From Trichopria drosophilae (Eukaryota > Arthropoda > Insecta > Hymenoptera > Diapriidae): a stretch of DNA of 64,000 bases. This document shows, piece after piece, positions 12,595 through 25,029 of the stretch (within the stretch, counting starts at the first letter, position 1; the number at the start of each line of letters is the position of its first letter). Position numbers and translations under genes: made by a program. Location of the stretch: contig CM059586.1 in the NCBI GenBank assembly GCA_030407085.1, positions 100,267,501 to 100,331,500 on the forward strand, in the 5' to 3' direction. A model generated the notes under the pieces. It ran no database searches and had not been told where the DNA came from. It saw only the letters and a program-made list of their open reading frames with translations.

Positions 12595-13250
12595 TCTCTT
12601 AAAGAGGTCATCCAGAGCTCGGCCCGAAGATATCTCCAAAAAGACCTCCTGAAGAAATCTTAACTATGATAATCTATAAAGCGAGCTCTTAAAGATGTCT
12701 TACTTACGATTTCTTAAAATCGTAATCTCGAAGAGGTCTCGTGTTTGAGGTCTTAAATCTATCTCGTTTTGGACCATCTCTCTTTTAGTAAAGGGATTCC
12801 CATTGTTGAGGTCTGTGTTTCTTCCAGAGACACTAGGTGGCGATTGAATCCAAAAATGAGTTCGCGCCATATTTACTTCATATATAGAACGATAGATTTT
12901 AAGCTACCCTGACCATATAGGTGTCTCTACGATATTTAGATAGTTTTATCAGTGTTGTATTATTATTCCATGAACCCATTCTATTGAATGTAATATAAAT
13001 ATACAAATGGTAAAAAAGGATCTCAGGTAAAAAGTATATAAATTAATAATTAAGGTGCAAAAATAGAATCTATAATTTTCTGAAATTTGCTATTTATTTA
13101 TGTTAAGCTCTCAAATAAGACCTCTTTTTTATAGAGTCTTATGGAGTATAGAACCTTATAGAGCTCTTAAACTAGATGCATAAGTCTTCTAAGATTACTT
13201 TCAGAGCTCTTTCTGATTAATAATTAAGACAAGACTTTAAGATGTATTTT
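12595..13250. repeat. Region rich in AAGAGGTCTTA / AGAGCTC words
   Basis: Two blocks (12595-12790 and 13095-13250) hold many copies of AAGAGGTC, GAGCTCTTAAA and TCTTAAGA-like words in both orientations, as though derived from one palindromic unit. They flank a more complex core at 12805-12910. No ORF. Probably an old foldback element, with the core as its loop. Confidence 0.4.
12829..12843 (+). promoter_or_regulatory. CTCF-like motif
   Basis: ACACTAGGTGGCGAT matches the CTCF core consensus CCASYAGRKGGCRSY at 13 of 15 positions by eye. CTCF is conserved in insects. A single motif inside repeat-like DNA can arise by chance, so binding is not established. Confidence 0.25.
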
Positions 13251-13871
13251 TGTTGTTACTTTGCAACAACGAATTGAAACAACAAGATCAGTCGATTCAC
13301 TGCTGATTCTATATTATATGAACTATGTTTTCTGGAGTACATTATTATGTTTTTGTCTCAATTAAGATTATAAATTTTCATTTTTATTGATACGAGCTGT
13401 CAAATTTGTACTTGTCAACTAGCGTAATTGTATTTTTCAATTGCTGCATGTTTTTTTTGCGTTTTCCAACGAAATGAATAATAAAAACCACACAAAAAAC
13501 GATGACAACTTTTTTTACCAAAAAAGCGTACACACACGCATTTTAGAAAATGTTGAAGATTTTATTTAGATCTTGGTATATAGGTGTTTTGAGGGTGACT
13601 GATATGAATTTTTCAGTATAGTAAATCCAATAACCACACTATGTGAGAAAGTTCCATTTTGGACACAAATTTTGGATCTGAACCGCATCCATGATTCGCA
13701 GTTTTTATCCACAGTTGACATAAAAAATGAATTTAATTAGTACTTTCTTACAGATCCTAGAATTAACTGTAAGTGATTCATATTTGTCAAACAACAGGCA
13801 GATTTGTGTTACATTGTCCAGTTTTCCTATACTGTTAACACGGAAAAAATGGACTCGTTTCCTACTAGGGT
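13251..13871. other. AT-rich non-coding DNA
   Basis: No supported gene. The frame at 13727-13912 (+) runs into the MITE arm and is a chance frame. Confidence 0.45.
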
Positions 13872-14213
13872 GGTTTTTCGTGTCATTTAATGTGAAGGGT
13901 AGCAGAATTTAATAATAATAAAAAGATTCAAAGGAGATAAAAAGACAAAATGAATCTTAATGAGTAAAAAGTTTCTAAGCTTCTAAAGGTCTAGTTAAAG
14001 GACAAAAAGTGTTTTTGGATTTGAATGGATTTTATCCCTTAACTTTCTGAAGAGGAATCAGAGAACTTAGTTTTTTGTCCTTTAACTACACCTTTAAACC
14101 CCTTCCGCTTTATTATAATCTGGTGTCTTCCACTTTTACACATGAAGATACATCTCGTCTTTTTATTATTATTAAATTCTGCTACCCTCCACATTAAATG
14201 AGGTGGGAAAACC
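13872..14213. mobile_element. Foldback MITE, about 340 bp
   Basis: The left terminus (13872-13928) and right terminus (14158-14213) are reverse complements with one or two mismatches over about 45 bp: CATTTAATGTG, then AGGGTAGCAGAATTT, then AATAATAATAAAAAGA. A second inner pair (GTTAAAGGACAAAAA near 13993 and TTTTTGTCCTTTAAC near 14072) continues the pairing, so most of the unit can fold on itself. No ORF, so non-autonomous. The family is not recognised. Confidence 0.8.
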
Positions 14214-15421
14214 TAAGACTACATTTATATTAGTTAAATATCACGGTCAAAAAATTATTAATAGTACATAAATGTATAATAATAGTAGAGTGATATGTCA
14301 CTGTCATTCTTGCTGTAATTTACCCACTTTTTAGTAAGCATTTAAACAATTATTTTTTATAAACAAATTCTTGGAGACTTATTGGAGACTCTAAACGTAT
14401 CTAAAAATGAAGTAAATAAAATATATACTGTCATATTCCATTTCTTGGAAATAATTAGGACATTCACCATTTTTAAAAACTCGACAAAAAAATTCTTCAA
14501 GAAAGCTTAAAATTTTAATTCATTCCTTTTTAATTTGAACTTATACGGGTTAAAAAGATGAGGTGGTGGTGATATTACGAGTAAAAAACTGACATCTAAT
14601 TTGATGGAAATTTTTTAATTCAATATATTTGTACTTTGACTACTAAATGTAGTTGTCATAATCTACATCTCATTTGCACTGAAACTTATTACACTGCTCC
14701 TGGGATGTTTCTACAAAGCGTCTCCTTGTTTTTTCATCGAAAAATTAAAAAATTTCAAGAAATATTTTGATTATAAACTTTTTAGATCGTAAAAAAGCTT
14801 CTGCTTATTCAAAATTATAAGATTGTTTCCGCCGATTTTAAAAGGACAAAAGAATGTGTTTAAAAAATGAAATAACAGTGTACCATTTCACATCAATTTG
14901 TAAACAAATCTATAATCTTCATAAGGAGCTTTTAGCTTTTTCGCCATTTTTATTCTTTCACATATGTGAATGTTGACTTTTTTATGAAAAATTGTTTAAA
15001 TATTTAATAATAATTAAACTATGAAAAATGACAGTGTATCTTCAGATTCAGAAGACAAAATTAATACCTCAATATTTTCGAAATTGTGTGTCAGATGAAA
15101 TCGGCTGCGTTTTTTTGAGGTTAGGTAAACGTACAATACTCTTGGTCAGGTCCAAAGAAATTTTCTTAGATTTTTTGTTGTGATTATGTGTAATTTGTTA
15201 TATTTTTTATACCAAAATCTAGTTATGACTTTAATGTTTTATTGTATAAAAATCTTCTGTTGGTAATATTTTTTTTTTAATTAAGTGAATTCAGACTGGG
15301 ACACATTCCGTTACCATTATGTACATTACGTACATATATTTTTGTGTTTAATCATCTTTGCCAAAAACAAATTCATGAAAAATGTTGAATGGTATAACAA
15401 TTGGTACTTTTCACTCTCCCA

Positions 15422-15444
15422 GGCGTAAAATGCGATTTTACGCC
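15422..15444. repeat. Perfect short hairpin
   Basis: GGCGTAAAAT - GCG - ATTTTACGCC: 10-bp perfect arms with a 3-nt loop. Similar GCGTAAAAT/ATTTTACGC words recur near 19626, 19806, 40935 and 54590, suggesting a shared dispersed source. Confidence 0.75.
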
Positions 15445-15975
15445 CGCAAACCTAAATTAATGACTAAAATTACATCATTATAAGAAGAGTAGTTGTTGAA
15501 CAATACCGGAATATTCCTTATATTCTTCCTGTCATTAAATTTTGTCAAATTGTAGGGTGAAAAATCTCTTTTTTCAAAGTTTCCTCATGTTTAATATCAT
15601 TGAAATGATACCCACATACGCAAGATCATTTTATTGTACCACATTTTGAAAGGTTTATTGAAAAAGAAGAAAGTATATACTATACGATGATTCATCCAGA
15701 AGGAGTTACTATACTCAACATATTTTGTATACCGGAAATCAAAAATAAAACCTGATTCTAATCTGATTTAGTTACATCTCAACAATCGAATCATTTTAAT
15801 AAAACTTGGTTACTAAATGGATGCTACTAACAAAGTTAATATATAAAATTATTTTCTCCACTTCAATGTGTAATAACTATATGTAGGGAAGTATTTGCTG
15901 ATTTTTGAAAAATTTAATTGATATGTACCTAAAACTCCTTTTCATTTTCGTGAAAAGGAAAAATGGACTCGGCTG

Positions 15976-16038
15976 TATATATAAACGGGAACGCTACTCC
16001 GAAAATCTCGGTTTCGACGTTATGTTGCAGTAAGTAAG
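15976..16038 (+). promoter_or_regulatory. TATA box with a strong splice donor downstream (speculative)
   Basis: TATATATAA (15976-15984) is followed by a more GC-rich stretch and then TTGCA|GTAAGTAAG (donor at 16030). A start about 30 bp from the TATA box would give an initial exon of only about 25 nt. Either element is common by chance in AT-rich DNA; only the spacing is suggestive. Confidence 0.12.
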
Positions 16039-17011
16039 CTGTTCAAATTCACCGCCATCTCAAAAGCTCAACGTCTCAGAGGTACAGCGGAGCAAGTTAT
16101 TTCCGAAATGGACGTATGTCTGTACTTATATGGGACACGAAGGAAAAAAATAAGGATTTTGCCGATTCAGGGATTTTTTTAATCTACAAAAAACTTGATC
16201 TAATGCCATTACACAAGTAGTAATCGACAATTTTTAAAATTATATATGGCAATCTATTTATTTTGAGGGTGGCCAGTTCATTACATAATCTGCATTTTAT
16301 ATAGTAAAAAATTCAGAACCTTTTTACCTTATGCACAATTTTGTAAACTATTTATTTACAACAACACTGGATTGAAAAAAATATGAACAAAAATGTATTA
16401 GGAAAAATTAAATAATTTAGATTGTTTAATCTGAAAAAGTATAACAAATTATTTTTCCCATTTTGCAGAAATTAAGTGCCATGTAATTCTGAAAATTGCA
16501 CATATTGATCACAATATCGAATAAAGAATATATTACTGATTGCCACAGATGATGTATGATGGAGTATGATAATGGATAGAGTTGATGAATTTTATTGACA
16601 TCCATCACCCTTCATCGTCAGCCATCATATATCTATCATAACCCATGGAGATCGTTGTGTGTATTTATACCTCATGTAAAGCATTTCATAATTTTAATTT
16701 CTTCTAATTCAGTAAGTCGCATATTCTACTTAATAAAATTCTTGCAGTTAGAAATCACTCGTTATAGAGCATTGCTTGAATCACGCTTATGGTTGTCTTA
16801 TTTTAAGACATTTTTAGTATCAAAGATACGCCTATATTTCTCCCTAAGACTTTTTTCGTCGCTTAGACACTTGATTTTATAATGTAAGAATTATTTTAAT
16901 AAAAATGACTCAATTTTTACACTGAAGAATAAGTTAAATTTAAAAAAATTTAGAGGTTACTAGTTGCATTGTTAATATTTGATTATACAAAATCAGTAAA
17001 TAACAACTTCG

Positions 17012-17499
17012 TACACTGAAAAAAAATAGATATTAAATGATTGAAATTAAAATAACACAGTGAGCAAATATTACCACTTAAGTAGTTTGGTAAATTCTCT
17101 TCATACAATATTTACTGAAGTGAATAATGGCTGATACAATTTACGGCAATATTTTGTTAAATTTCTAATATTTTTATAATTTAGTCACTGCTTTCTAAAT
17201 TCCATTCCCCTAATTGCATTCATAACAAATTTCTTAGTAAATTTAAGTGCTTGACATAGTTCTATTGCTCCTCAGCTAAATTTCATTAGTTACAGTTTTC
17301 AAGTAGTTCAGTAATATAGAAACTATAAATGTAGTTAATGGACTAAAATTTAGAAGTTAGTTTGACTAAATTTCGAAAAGTTATTACAATTTAACTGAAA
17401 ATTTGTGTAAATATAAAGCGTTGTATTAAGTGACCTAACCTCTACAGTACAGTTTGTTTTACTATTTTCCATATTTAAAAGGTAGATTTCTGCAGTGTA
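17012..17499. mobile_element. Candidate TA-flanked MITE with CACTG ends
   Basis: TA|CACTGAAAAAAAATAGATA at the left and, inverted, TA|CACTGCAGAAATCTACC at the right bound about 485 bp without an ORF. The interior has TTTAGTAA-like words in both orientations. The TA flanks and CACTG ends fit a decayed Tc1/mariner-type non-autonomous element. Terminal similarity beyond about 10 bp is weak. Confidence 0.35.
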
Positions 17500-19190
17500 T
17501 CGTCTTATTTCTATTAATTACTTTAGGACTTGTTGAATTATGCACAGTATTTAAAAAGTAATAAATAAATTATTATTATTAATTGTCTATGATTGTAATA
17601 AAACACACAAGTCAAAATATTTACAACGTTCAATAACTCATTTTTGGTATTATTTTGGTATATTATTTTTGATAGCACATGAAATTTATTACTTGAAGAC
17701 TAAAATTATAGAGTCATTGATAAATTTGCGAAATTCATAGTGGCAGATGAAATAATTTCAATCGTTTGCAAATTCTTACGAAAATAACTCTCCGCAATTT
17801 TTGGTGTTGCTAAATAAGAATCAAGATCAGATTTTTAAAATTCAAATGGCAATTGTTCATGATAAAATTAATAATTTGATTAGGTTTGGTGAGGTTAGGT
17901 AAGGTTAGGTTAGGTTTACGCATTAAAACTTCTTACAGATTTGTTATAAAATACTACGTAATAACTATTTACCATAATTATTAAAAATATGTTTGAAACA
18001 AATGAGGATTGGAGAAGGGCACATATCAAATGCAAAATTAACCAATTGTTTACAAGCGTTTAAGTTTGTTGTTCACGTGCCCAGGTGTGTCTTTTCAGTG
18101 TCCTCGGTTCTTGGAAAAATTGTACGTTGCTATTAAATTACAAGGCAATAATTAGTTTCGCACGAATATTCGCTTAATGCGGATCGCTCTGCTGTATTTT
18201 GCGAGTTTGGCGATAAGATCACTTTTTCCTGTCCGCTTGCTATTATTGTTCTGTGCCACCAGTAAATATAGTAGCGGAATAAATTATATGATGCATTTCA
18301 GGAAAATTCTATGTTTCCGTGCTGAATGTATAAATTCCTACAAAAAATTGACTAATACGTCAACAACAATAACAATAACAGTGGTGATGAAGTTGTTGGT
18401 GATGTTGATGATGACGACGAGGATGATGATAAAGAGGATGCCGATGATGACTTATGACGACGATTATACTTTAAATTAAAACTGATAACGATGTACTCGT
18501 GTTAAATATAAAAATCGTATAAAATATATTCTTTCTAGTAATCGTTACCATTAAAAACATCTACTTCAAAAATACAAAAAATTGATAAAAACTGAACAGA
18601 AACTGTATAAGAAGTGTCCAGACAATTTTTAGGTTATCGTAAAAATATCTTCTAATATTAAATAAATTTTTGGCTAGAAACTGGACCAAACATGTTTAGG
18701 TTTTTCGTGATAAATATTTTGAGTACTTTTTGCAGAAACAGAGTAGAAACTGTCTACAATTTATCTAAAACAGATATTGAAACACAATCCATGATTGCGT
18801 ACCGAAAACTGGACACATTTTATTACTCACAAACTGGTTAGCGTTAGCACACAAGTTTATTAGCCAATATTGTACCCAAATTTGTACTAGGACTACTGAA
18901 ATTAAATTGATCGTTTGTTTTTTTAATCAGTATTTAAACAAGGAACAAATCTTGAAAAATTTACGATTGTTTTTCAGTGTCAGAACCTTGCTTTCTCTTG
19001 TAGATAATCTTTTAAAGACACTCTACAGGTAAGATTTTTAAAATTCTTCAACTATAAATAAATAATTTCTCTCAGCGTACTTACTTAATCATATTTTAAG
19101 TGGAATCTAACTAAACTCGCGACTTAATTGGAGTCTACATTCGAATAAAATACCGAAAAAATGAACAATTCATGAAAGAACTGAGAAATT
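17500..19190. other. AT-rich non-coding DNA with a TTAGG-like patch
   Basis: No supported gene. A frame at 18177-18479 (+) ends in a low-complexity GAT/GAC-rich stretch (about 18360-18470) and has no domain. The TTAGG-like patch at 17887-17917 is listed separately. Confidence 0.4.
17887..17917. repeat. Interstitial TTAGG-like repeat
   Basis: GTGAGGTTAGGTAAGGTTAG followed by GTTAGGTTT: a degenerate array of the insect telomere pentamer TTAGG. This short form is common as dispersed repeats in insect genomes and does not indicate a chromosome end. Confidence 0.7.
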
Positions 19191-19440
19191 TGAGTATACG
19201 TCCCTCGGAGCTTTTTCATTAATAAACATGCGTCCTGTTTGGGATCATTCATCCAAAACCTCTTAAATCCATTCAGAAGTAAATCCAATTACCGGCAGGG
19301 GTATTTCACAATTTTAACGCTGTGATACGCATTCTCCCTCGTAATCTACGAGGCAAATACGGAGGTACGTGGCCTATTAAATAACGCATTCCAATCTCGA
19401 ACGACAGAGGTGCCTTTTTTCCTTTCAGATTAAGATGTCC
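19191..19440. other. Higher-complexity non-coding segment
   Basis: Base composition is more balanced than the surroundings, and the stretch is free of simple repeats. It contains CCGGCAGGGGTATTTCACAA and TAATCTACGAGGCAAATACG followed by GAGGTACGTGG. All frames are short (at most about 32 codons). It could be a conserved non-coding element or a small exon; the sequence alone cannot tell. Confidence 0.25.
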
Positions 19441-19947
19441 TCATTATACGTAAATTTTTCATTGTTTGTAATACTTTAAATTTTCATGATGACTATTTAT
19501 AACATTTTTTGTTTGCAATTTATAATTTAGCGATTTTAACTAATATAAATAATTGGAGTCTCTAATTTAAAAATAAAGTAATGTTATTTTTAGCGTTACG
19601 TGTCAAGAAATATCCTCGACTCAGCAGGCGTAAAATGGTAATTTTTCGCCCTTTGAACGAAAAGTACTATTAAAGCCTAATCTAATTTTTATTGAAATCA
19701 CGATTGTGTCTAACTCCAAACCGTTACTATGGTAATTATTTCTGCAACATCTTAGCATTATATTGAGAATAAAAATTACCAATAGATTACCAACACTTTG
19801 GTTCATTTTTACGCGGATCACCCTCAATACTCATTGAAATGAAAAAGAAACAATCAATAACCATCATCACATTTCCTTCACCAGGTTTTGTAATAATTGT
19901 AAACTTTTTCTAAAAACTTAATACAAAATTTGTCATAGTAAATTACA

Positions 19948-20199
19948 TCAATCACTACTAAGGGATTCCGTGTCATTCATCTCTGTAGATTTTATATTTA
20001 ATTTTAACACGTTTTTTGCATCCTCGCAACTGGGATCAATTCGTAGGGTTTTAAGTAGATTTATAGGCTCATAAATATCGGCAGTGAAAGCAACATATGT
20101 TGAGTTTGAAGGTTTGAATGATAAAGTGTCCGGTAAAGAGTTAAGTTCCCCTATCACGCGGTTTCGCCACTTTATACGTCGATATTTACTACCACTATT
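19948..20199 (-). CDS. Coding-like fragment, unidentified (partial or pseudogene)
   Basis: About 83 codons are open after a TGA, ending at a TGA at 19948-19950. No ATG lies near the 5' end, so it is either a last exon or a fragment. Amino-acid composition is mixed and protein-like, unlike the phenylalanine/isoleucine-rich chance frames around it. Segments are SKYRRIKWRNRVIGELNSLP, then TLSFKPSNSTYVAFTADIYE, then acidic/serine residues ending ESLSSD. An acceptor-like AAATAG lies near the upstream edge with a weak pyrimidine tract. No domain is recognised. A transposase remnant is the main alternative. Confidence 0.25.
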   Translation of the reverse strand, partial: NSGSKYRRIKWRNRVIGELNSLPDTLSFKPSNSTYVAFTADIYEPINLLKTLRIDPSCEDAKNVLKLNIKSTEMNDTESLSSD

Positions 20200-23100
20200 T
20201 CAATGCATAACAATGCCGTTAATTTGAAAAGATGTCAGAGGCAAGTAATCGATATTAATGGTTCACTACTGAGCGACAGATACTAAGCTGCAGGACATTA
20301 CTAACGTTGTTTTAATTAAATTTTATTTCAAATATTCATTTAAGTATGCACAAAACTGTATTTTAAAATATGTAAACGTTTTTGTAAAATTTCTATATGG
20401 AAATTAATAAATACGCTGTATTTATTATAGGGAATTATTAATTTACAATTGAAGAATTAAATTGTCGAATTTTAGACAGGTGACAACTTGATCCAAATAT
20501 TATGAAGTTATTATAGCAATATTGAATTATATTGTTTAATGATTGTCCAGTTATTATAATTCAAAACAAGGAGTAAAGTCGATACAACGAGCATTAATTT
20601 AATAATTAGTAAGGTTTTTTTAATAATAAATAGTTAGAAACTAGCAATTCATTATATTAATTTGATTAACATGTTGGTAAAAATATATTAAAAAATGTAA
20701 AGCAACTATTAATTAAATCGTCAGAATTTAAACCACTTAGCTATTTAGTAATCGATTTTCCACTTCATCATTAGTACTGTTTTCACAATTCTATTTTAAA
20801 GAATATTTTGCACTTATTCTTAAAGAAAATTATTATTTAAGTAACTGCAATTTATGAACTTTATACTGATGTATTCTACTGAATTAAAAACAAATTTGTC
20901 TTACATCAAGAAGTTATTACAATATGCGTCTTTCTAACCTTAAATATCAAATTCTGATTAGGATTTTGGGGTAAAAGTTAACAATTTTGCTAGGTTATAA
21001 ATGTTCTTTGGTTCGTCAATTCGATAAATTAGGACGTCAAATTGACACGATAATGACGTACAGATAAATGAGGGTTTGTTCAGAAATGTTCATTTTTCAG
21101 AATCGAAGGTGTGAAACGAGGGTATTGTGCGATTGATATCAATAACACCCGTTGCGTGAGATGTGATTTAGACGCATGCACTAAAAAAATCGTTTCTAAT
21201 TCTAAAAGTTATCACTGATACTACCAGTAAGCAGTTTCAATTTTCTGTTGGTTATATCCCACCCATTCAATATTTGTAAATATATTAAGTTTTGAAACTG
21301 TAGATGTTTTCGAATATTTGTAAAGATGACATTAACCCTTAAGAAAAAATCTTAACAGACATTGTTATAAATTACAGTATAACAATTGTGTCGACTGAAA
21401 TTGCCATAATGGTTAAATATTTCAAGCAGTTTTTCACCACATATCCGAAAAATTTCACTGTATTCTGGCGTAATCTATAAAGAAATAAATTAGATCACTC
21501 AATTACAGTGATGTAAGACTTTTCGTACAGAACATTTCGTATCATTAATCTCTTGTGTCCCTTCGCGTACTTGAAATGGTAAATGAATGTCGTGAGATTA
21601 TTGTAATGTTCACCTATATTGATTTTAGTATAGAATTCGTTATATAGCATTCGTTTCAGTCGTTATAATGATTCGTCAAATTCTGAACTTGATGGCTGTA
21701 GAAAAAAAGTAAGTAAAACTATATTTTTAACCAAGTCTTGCCATGCACTAGGTTTTGCAATTATTGCAAATTGCAAGTCTTGTTTAGAAACAATTGGTAT
21801 TAAATATTCCTTTCTATTGTTTCATTCGCAATAATCGCACAAATAGTAGAAAATGCTTAAAATCGATATATACAATAGTCGCATTTCTCAAAACTGCGCG
21901 GTTATTTTGTGTAAAATTCGGGAAATGTTAAATTTTATGTATATCCGCGAATTTCATACAAAATTATTTTTTTATTACCACTGATGAAATAAAAATATTT
22001 TGTTGGTGCCTATTTTTGAATTACTTTGGAAACCAATAATAACAAAAAAATTTTATTTTACGTTGTATTTTTTCATATGTGTAAAAGTTTCTTCCTATAC
22101 GCAATTTCGTATAATATTGATTGTAAATAGGAACGTGTGTATCCAAAATGAATATTATTAAAGCAGTTCACAACTTAACGTTATACATTGACGTTACAAT
22201 TTATACTGTACCTTCTTATATCACTCAACATCATAAAAAAATCACTTTGATTAAGGACAAGTATGTTAATTGTTAATTTATTACATAATACTTTTGTCCC
22301 TGTGCAATATCTTAATATATCAATGTTCATATTTTAACCATCATAGGTATTAAAATAATATTTCTGTATATATTTTAGTATGCTGAATTAAATATTTATT
22401 GGGGTGGCCACGAGTGAAGGATTTACTTGAATGACGAAAATGTTTAGAAATTGATTACGGGTCCAAACATCCACTACTAAATGTCCAAAAGTCTCTAAAA
22501 CACATCTATCCGAAATAAAAGAATCGAATAACTGAAATATAGGATAGAAAAACACATCATTGTATAGTATCTTAAATAAAAAAAATACACACAAAGAAGC
22601 CATAAAGAAAATATATCAAAAAGGAAGTTAATACTGAAAATTTACGACAAGCTAATAAACCTTGCCAAACCTAACACAAGCACTCTCGACCAAGTAAATA
22701 AAAGATAATGGCAACGTTGCCAAAAAAAGTTAAAAATCCATATAAATTTATCACATGAGAATATTACTTTTTTGTGTGGTCATTTTAGTCTGACATATAC
22801 ATATTTTGATAATAATTTCGTCGGTTTATATGTAGGATATTTTTAACTCTTTATTTGGAGAGTTTTGCACTATTTACTTTTGGACTATATGCAGGATATT
22901 TTATGCCGGATATTTAGACCCGTTACCTTTTAATTTTTAACAAATATTTGTTTATTTAAAGTAAATCTGACAAGATTCAACGAAATATTCCGTTACTTCA
23001 TGTGAGTATTTATTTTCGATTATTCAAGAAGATACTAAAAGTTTACATTTACCAAATTTTGGTTCTATTATACTAGGAATTATTGAATTTTGCAATACTT

Positions 23101-23773
23101 AATCATACAGAATCTAACCTTTAGAATCTGAAATATTTTACTACTCTAATATTTCTCTTAAATAATAATTTGTGCATTTAATTTCCCCCCAAATTACCAT
23201 ATAGAATTATTTGACTCTTCTATTATTCTGTCTTATTTATTTATTGACATTACTAAATAACATTCGTAGTTTCATTTATACACTTGTTCCTTTCAGTTCT
23301 ATTTTCTGGATAGATACAACTCTGTAACCATTAATAATCTAAGTGTGTCCCTTGACAATTCTTATTAAAATATAAGATCCCTACCCTCCATCCACCAATT
23401 TATGGATTCGTTCTTGATTGATACTTCTCTCGTACTATGCTTTACCCTTTTAAATCTAGCAAACGAAAATTCTCCTTTTAGCGAAATACTTGCTAAAATC
23501 ATCGATATTAATTCTGGAAGTCAATAAATAATATCATTTGTCAATAAAAACATTTCTGGTCTTATACTCGATGTTATTTCTGAAAACAATACAGAGAAAA
23601 ATGTTGTTCATTGAAAAATATCGAACTTTTGGATGTTAGATTACGGAATGTTAGGATACTAGAATGTATGAAATATTTTGTACTGATCGTTTAGGAAAAT
23701 TTTGGATTATTTCAGCAATTTCCAGTTTTTTGAAGGATTTATGAATTTATCCTGAACATTGTTTTCTACACCC
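20200..23773. other. AT-rich non-coding DNA
   Basis: No supported gene. A frame at 22388-22603 (-) has no domain. Short direct repeats of TATATG(T/C)AGGATATTTT occur near 22828 and 22886. Confidence 0.45.
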
Positions 23774-24200
23774 TTAACCCATTAACGCCCAAATGCACAG
23801 AAAGTTTACTACAACTTCAACGCTTATTTTCAACATGAAATCAATTTAAAAACAAAAGTAAAAATCAGACTATACCATTTTTAAGGCCGCTCTTTCGAAT
23901 GGTAGTAAGAAAATTTAAAAGAAAATTGAAATTTGTATATGATTTTGACATACATAGTAGAAAAACATAATTTTTTAGGACGCTTTTTTTACAAATGTCG
24001 AGTTTTCGAGACAATATCTTACTTTGAGTGAGTTAAAATATACTGAATGGGTGCACTCAATAGTTGTATTTAAAAGTTACACCGAGGGAAAATTTTTTAA
24101 GAACAATTATGTTCTAGAATAAGTCGAAGAATATCCTCCCCTATTTTCAGAATGTATTGTCACCATTTTTTATTTTTTAAAAATTCGACAAATCGAAATT
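23774..24200 (+). mobile_element. One end of a piggyBac-like element (same family as 28316-29451)
   Basis: TTAA (23774-23777) is followed by CCCATTAACGCCCAAATG, nearly identical to the terminus at 28316. Downstream similarity to that element's left arm continues in patches (CTTCAACG...TATTTTC, then GGCCGCTCTTTCGAATGG). A TTAA target next to CCC-starting ends is characteristic of piggyBac elements. No matching right end was found, so this copy is truncated or its other end has decayed. Confidence 0.5.
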
Positions 24201-24403
24201 TTGAAAAGGGTCATTTGGATAGTAAGCTAAATATATCAGATAGTAATGATAAACATACTTATGTAAATTGGTAATATATCATAGTTCATATTCTGTACTT
24301 CTAAATAACTAGTAGTTTTATTATAAAAATATTGCTGCTACTAAACACTTAGATAGTAATCCAAACATCCCACGTAGACATAGATATTTTTTACACATTT
24401 GAT

Positions 24404-24985
24404 ACTACTACCACTGAATTTCACGTCAAATGTTGCTAAAGAAATATTTTGACCCATATATTTTAGAATGAAAAAACGTTTGTTTTTTTTTCTCGAAAGT
24501 GCTATTAAATTTTTATGAATTAATTTAAAAATTGAACAAAATTAGGGTGAACACAAAAATACATTTTCTAAATAATTAGTAATAAATTAAAAAAAATCAA
24601 TTTTTCTAAAACATAATGTTATTTTTTTTATTTTTGACTATTTCATTGCAGGACTATTGAATTCTTGAATGAAGAAATATTGTTTCTTTAGTAACTTTTG
24701 ATGTGGAAATCAGTGGTACTAGAATAGAACATGCAACAATTTATTTCCCTTCAAACATTTTTGTAAAAAGTGGCATTTTTCAAAATCCATCTATATTTAT
24801 TTAGAAAATGTTTTTTATGTTTCCCCTAATTTTTTAATTTAAACAAAAATAAGTATTTTTTAAAATAACGAATGTTTGTTCGCCCTAAAATGAATTGAGC
24901 AACAAAATTTGTTACACTTTCTCTTGAGCTACCACTGAACTCCTCGTCAAAAATAATTTTTTGATATATTTTGAACGACGGTTTC
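24404..24985. repeat. Three related blocks in mixed orientation
   Basis: A block with TACCACTGAATTTCACGTCAAA...GCTAAAGAAATATTTTGA appears at about 24408 (+), as its reverse complement at about 24650-24722, and again diverged at about 24930 (+). A second inverted pair shares AAAATTAGG...ACATTTTCTAAATAA (about 24540-24575 and 24797-24835). The arrangement looks like a rearranged or nested foldback element. No ORF. Confidence 0.5.
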
Positions 24986-25029
24986 ATATGGCTGATTTTG
25001 TGCCTGGACCCTAAAGGTATAATCAGAAT

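Larger units (their letters stand above)
14214..17010. other. AT-rich non-coding DNA
   Basis: No supported gene. A perfect hairpin sits at 15422-15444 and a TATA/donor pair at 15976-16038 (listed separately). The frames at 16426-16608 (-) and 16595-16882 (+) overlap, are A/T-biased and carry no domain. Confidence 0.45.

Noticed and set aside
18360..18475. Aspartate/methionine-rich end of a frame suggesting an acidic protein
   Set aside because: It is a GAT/GAC low-complexity repeat, and the frame shows no other coding sign.
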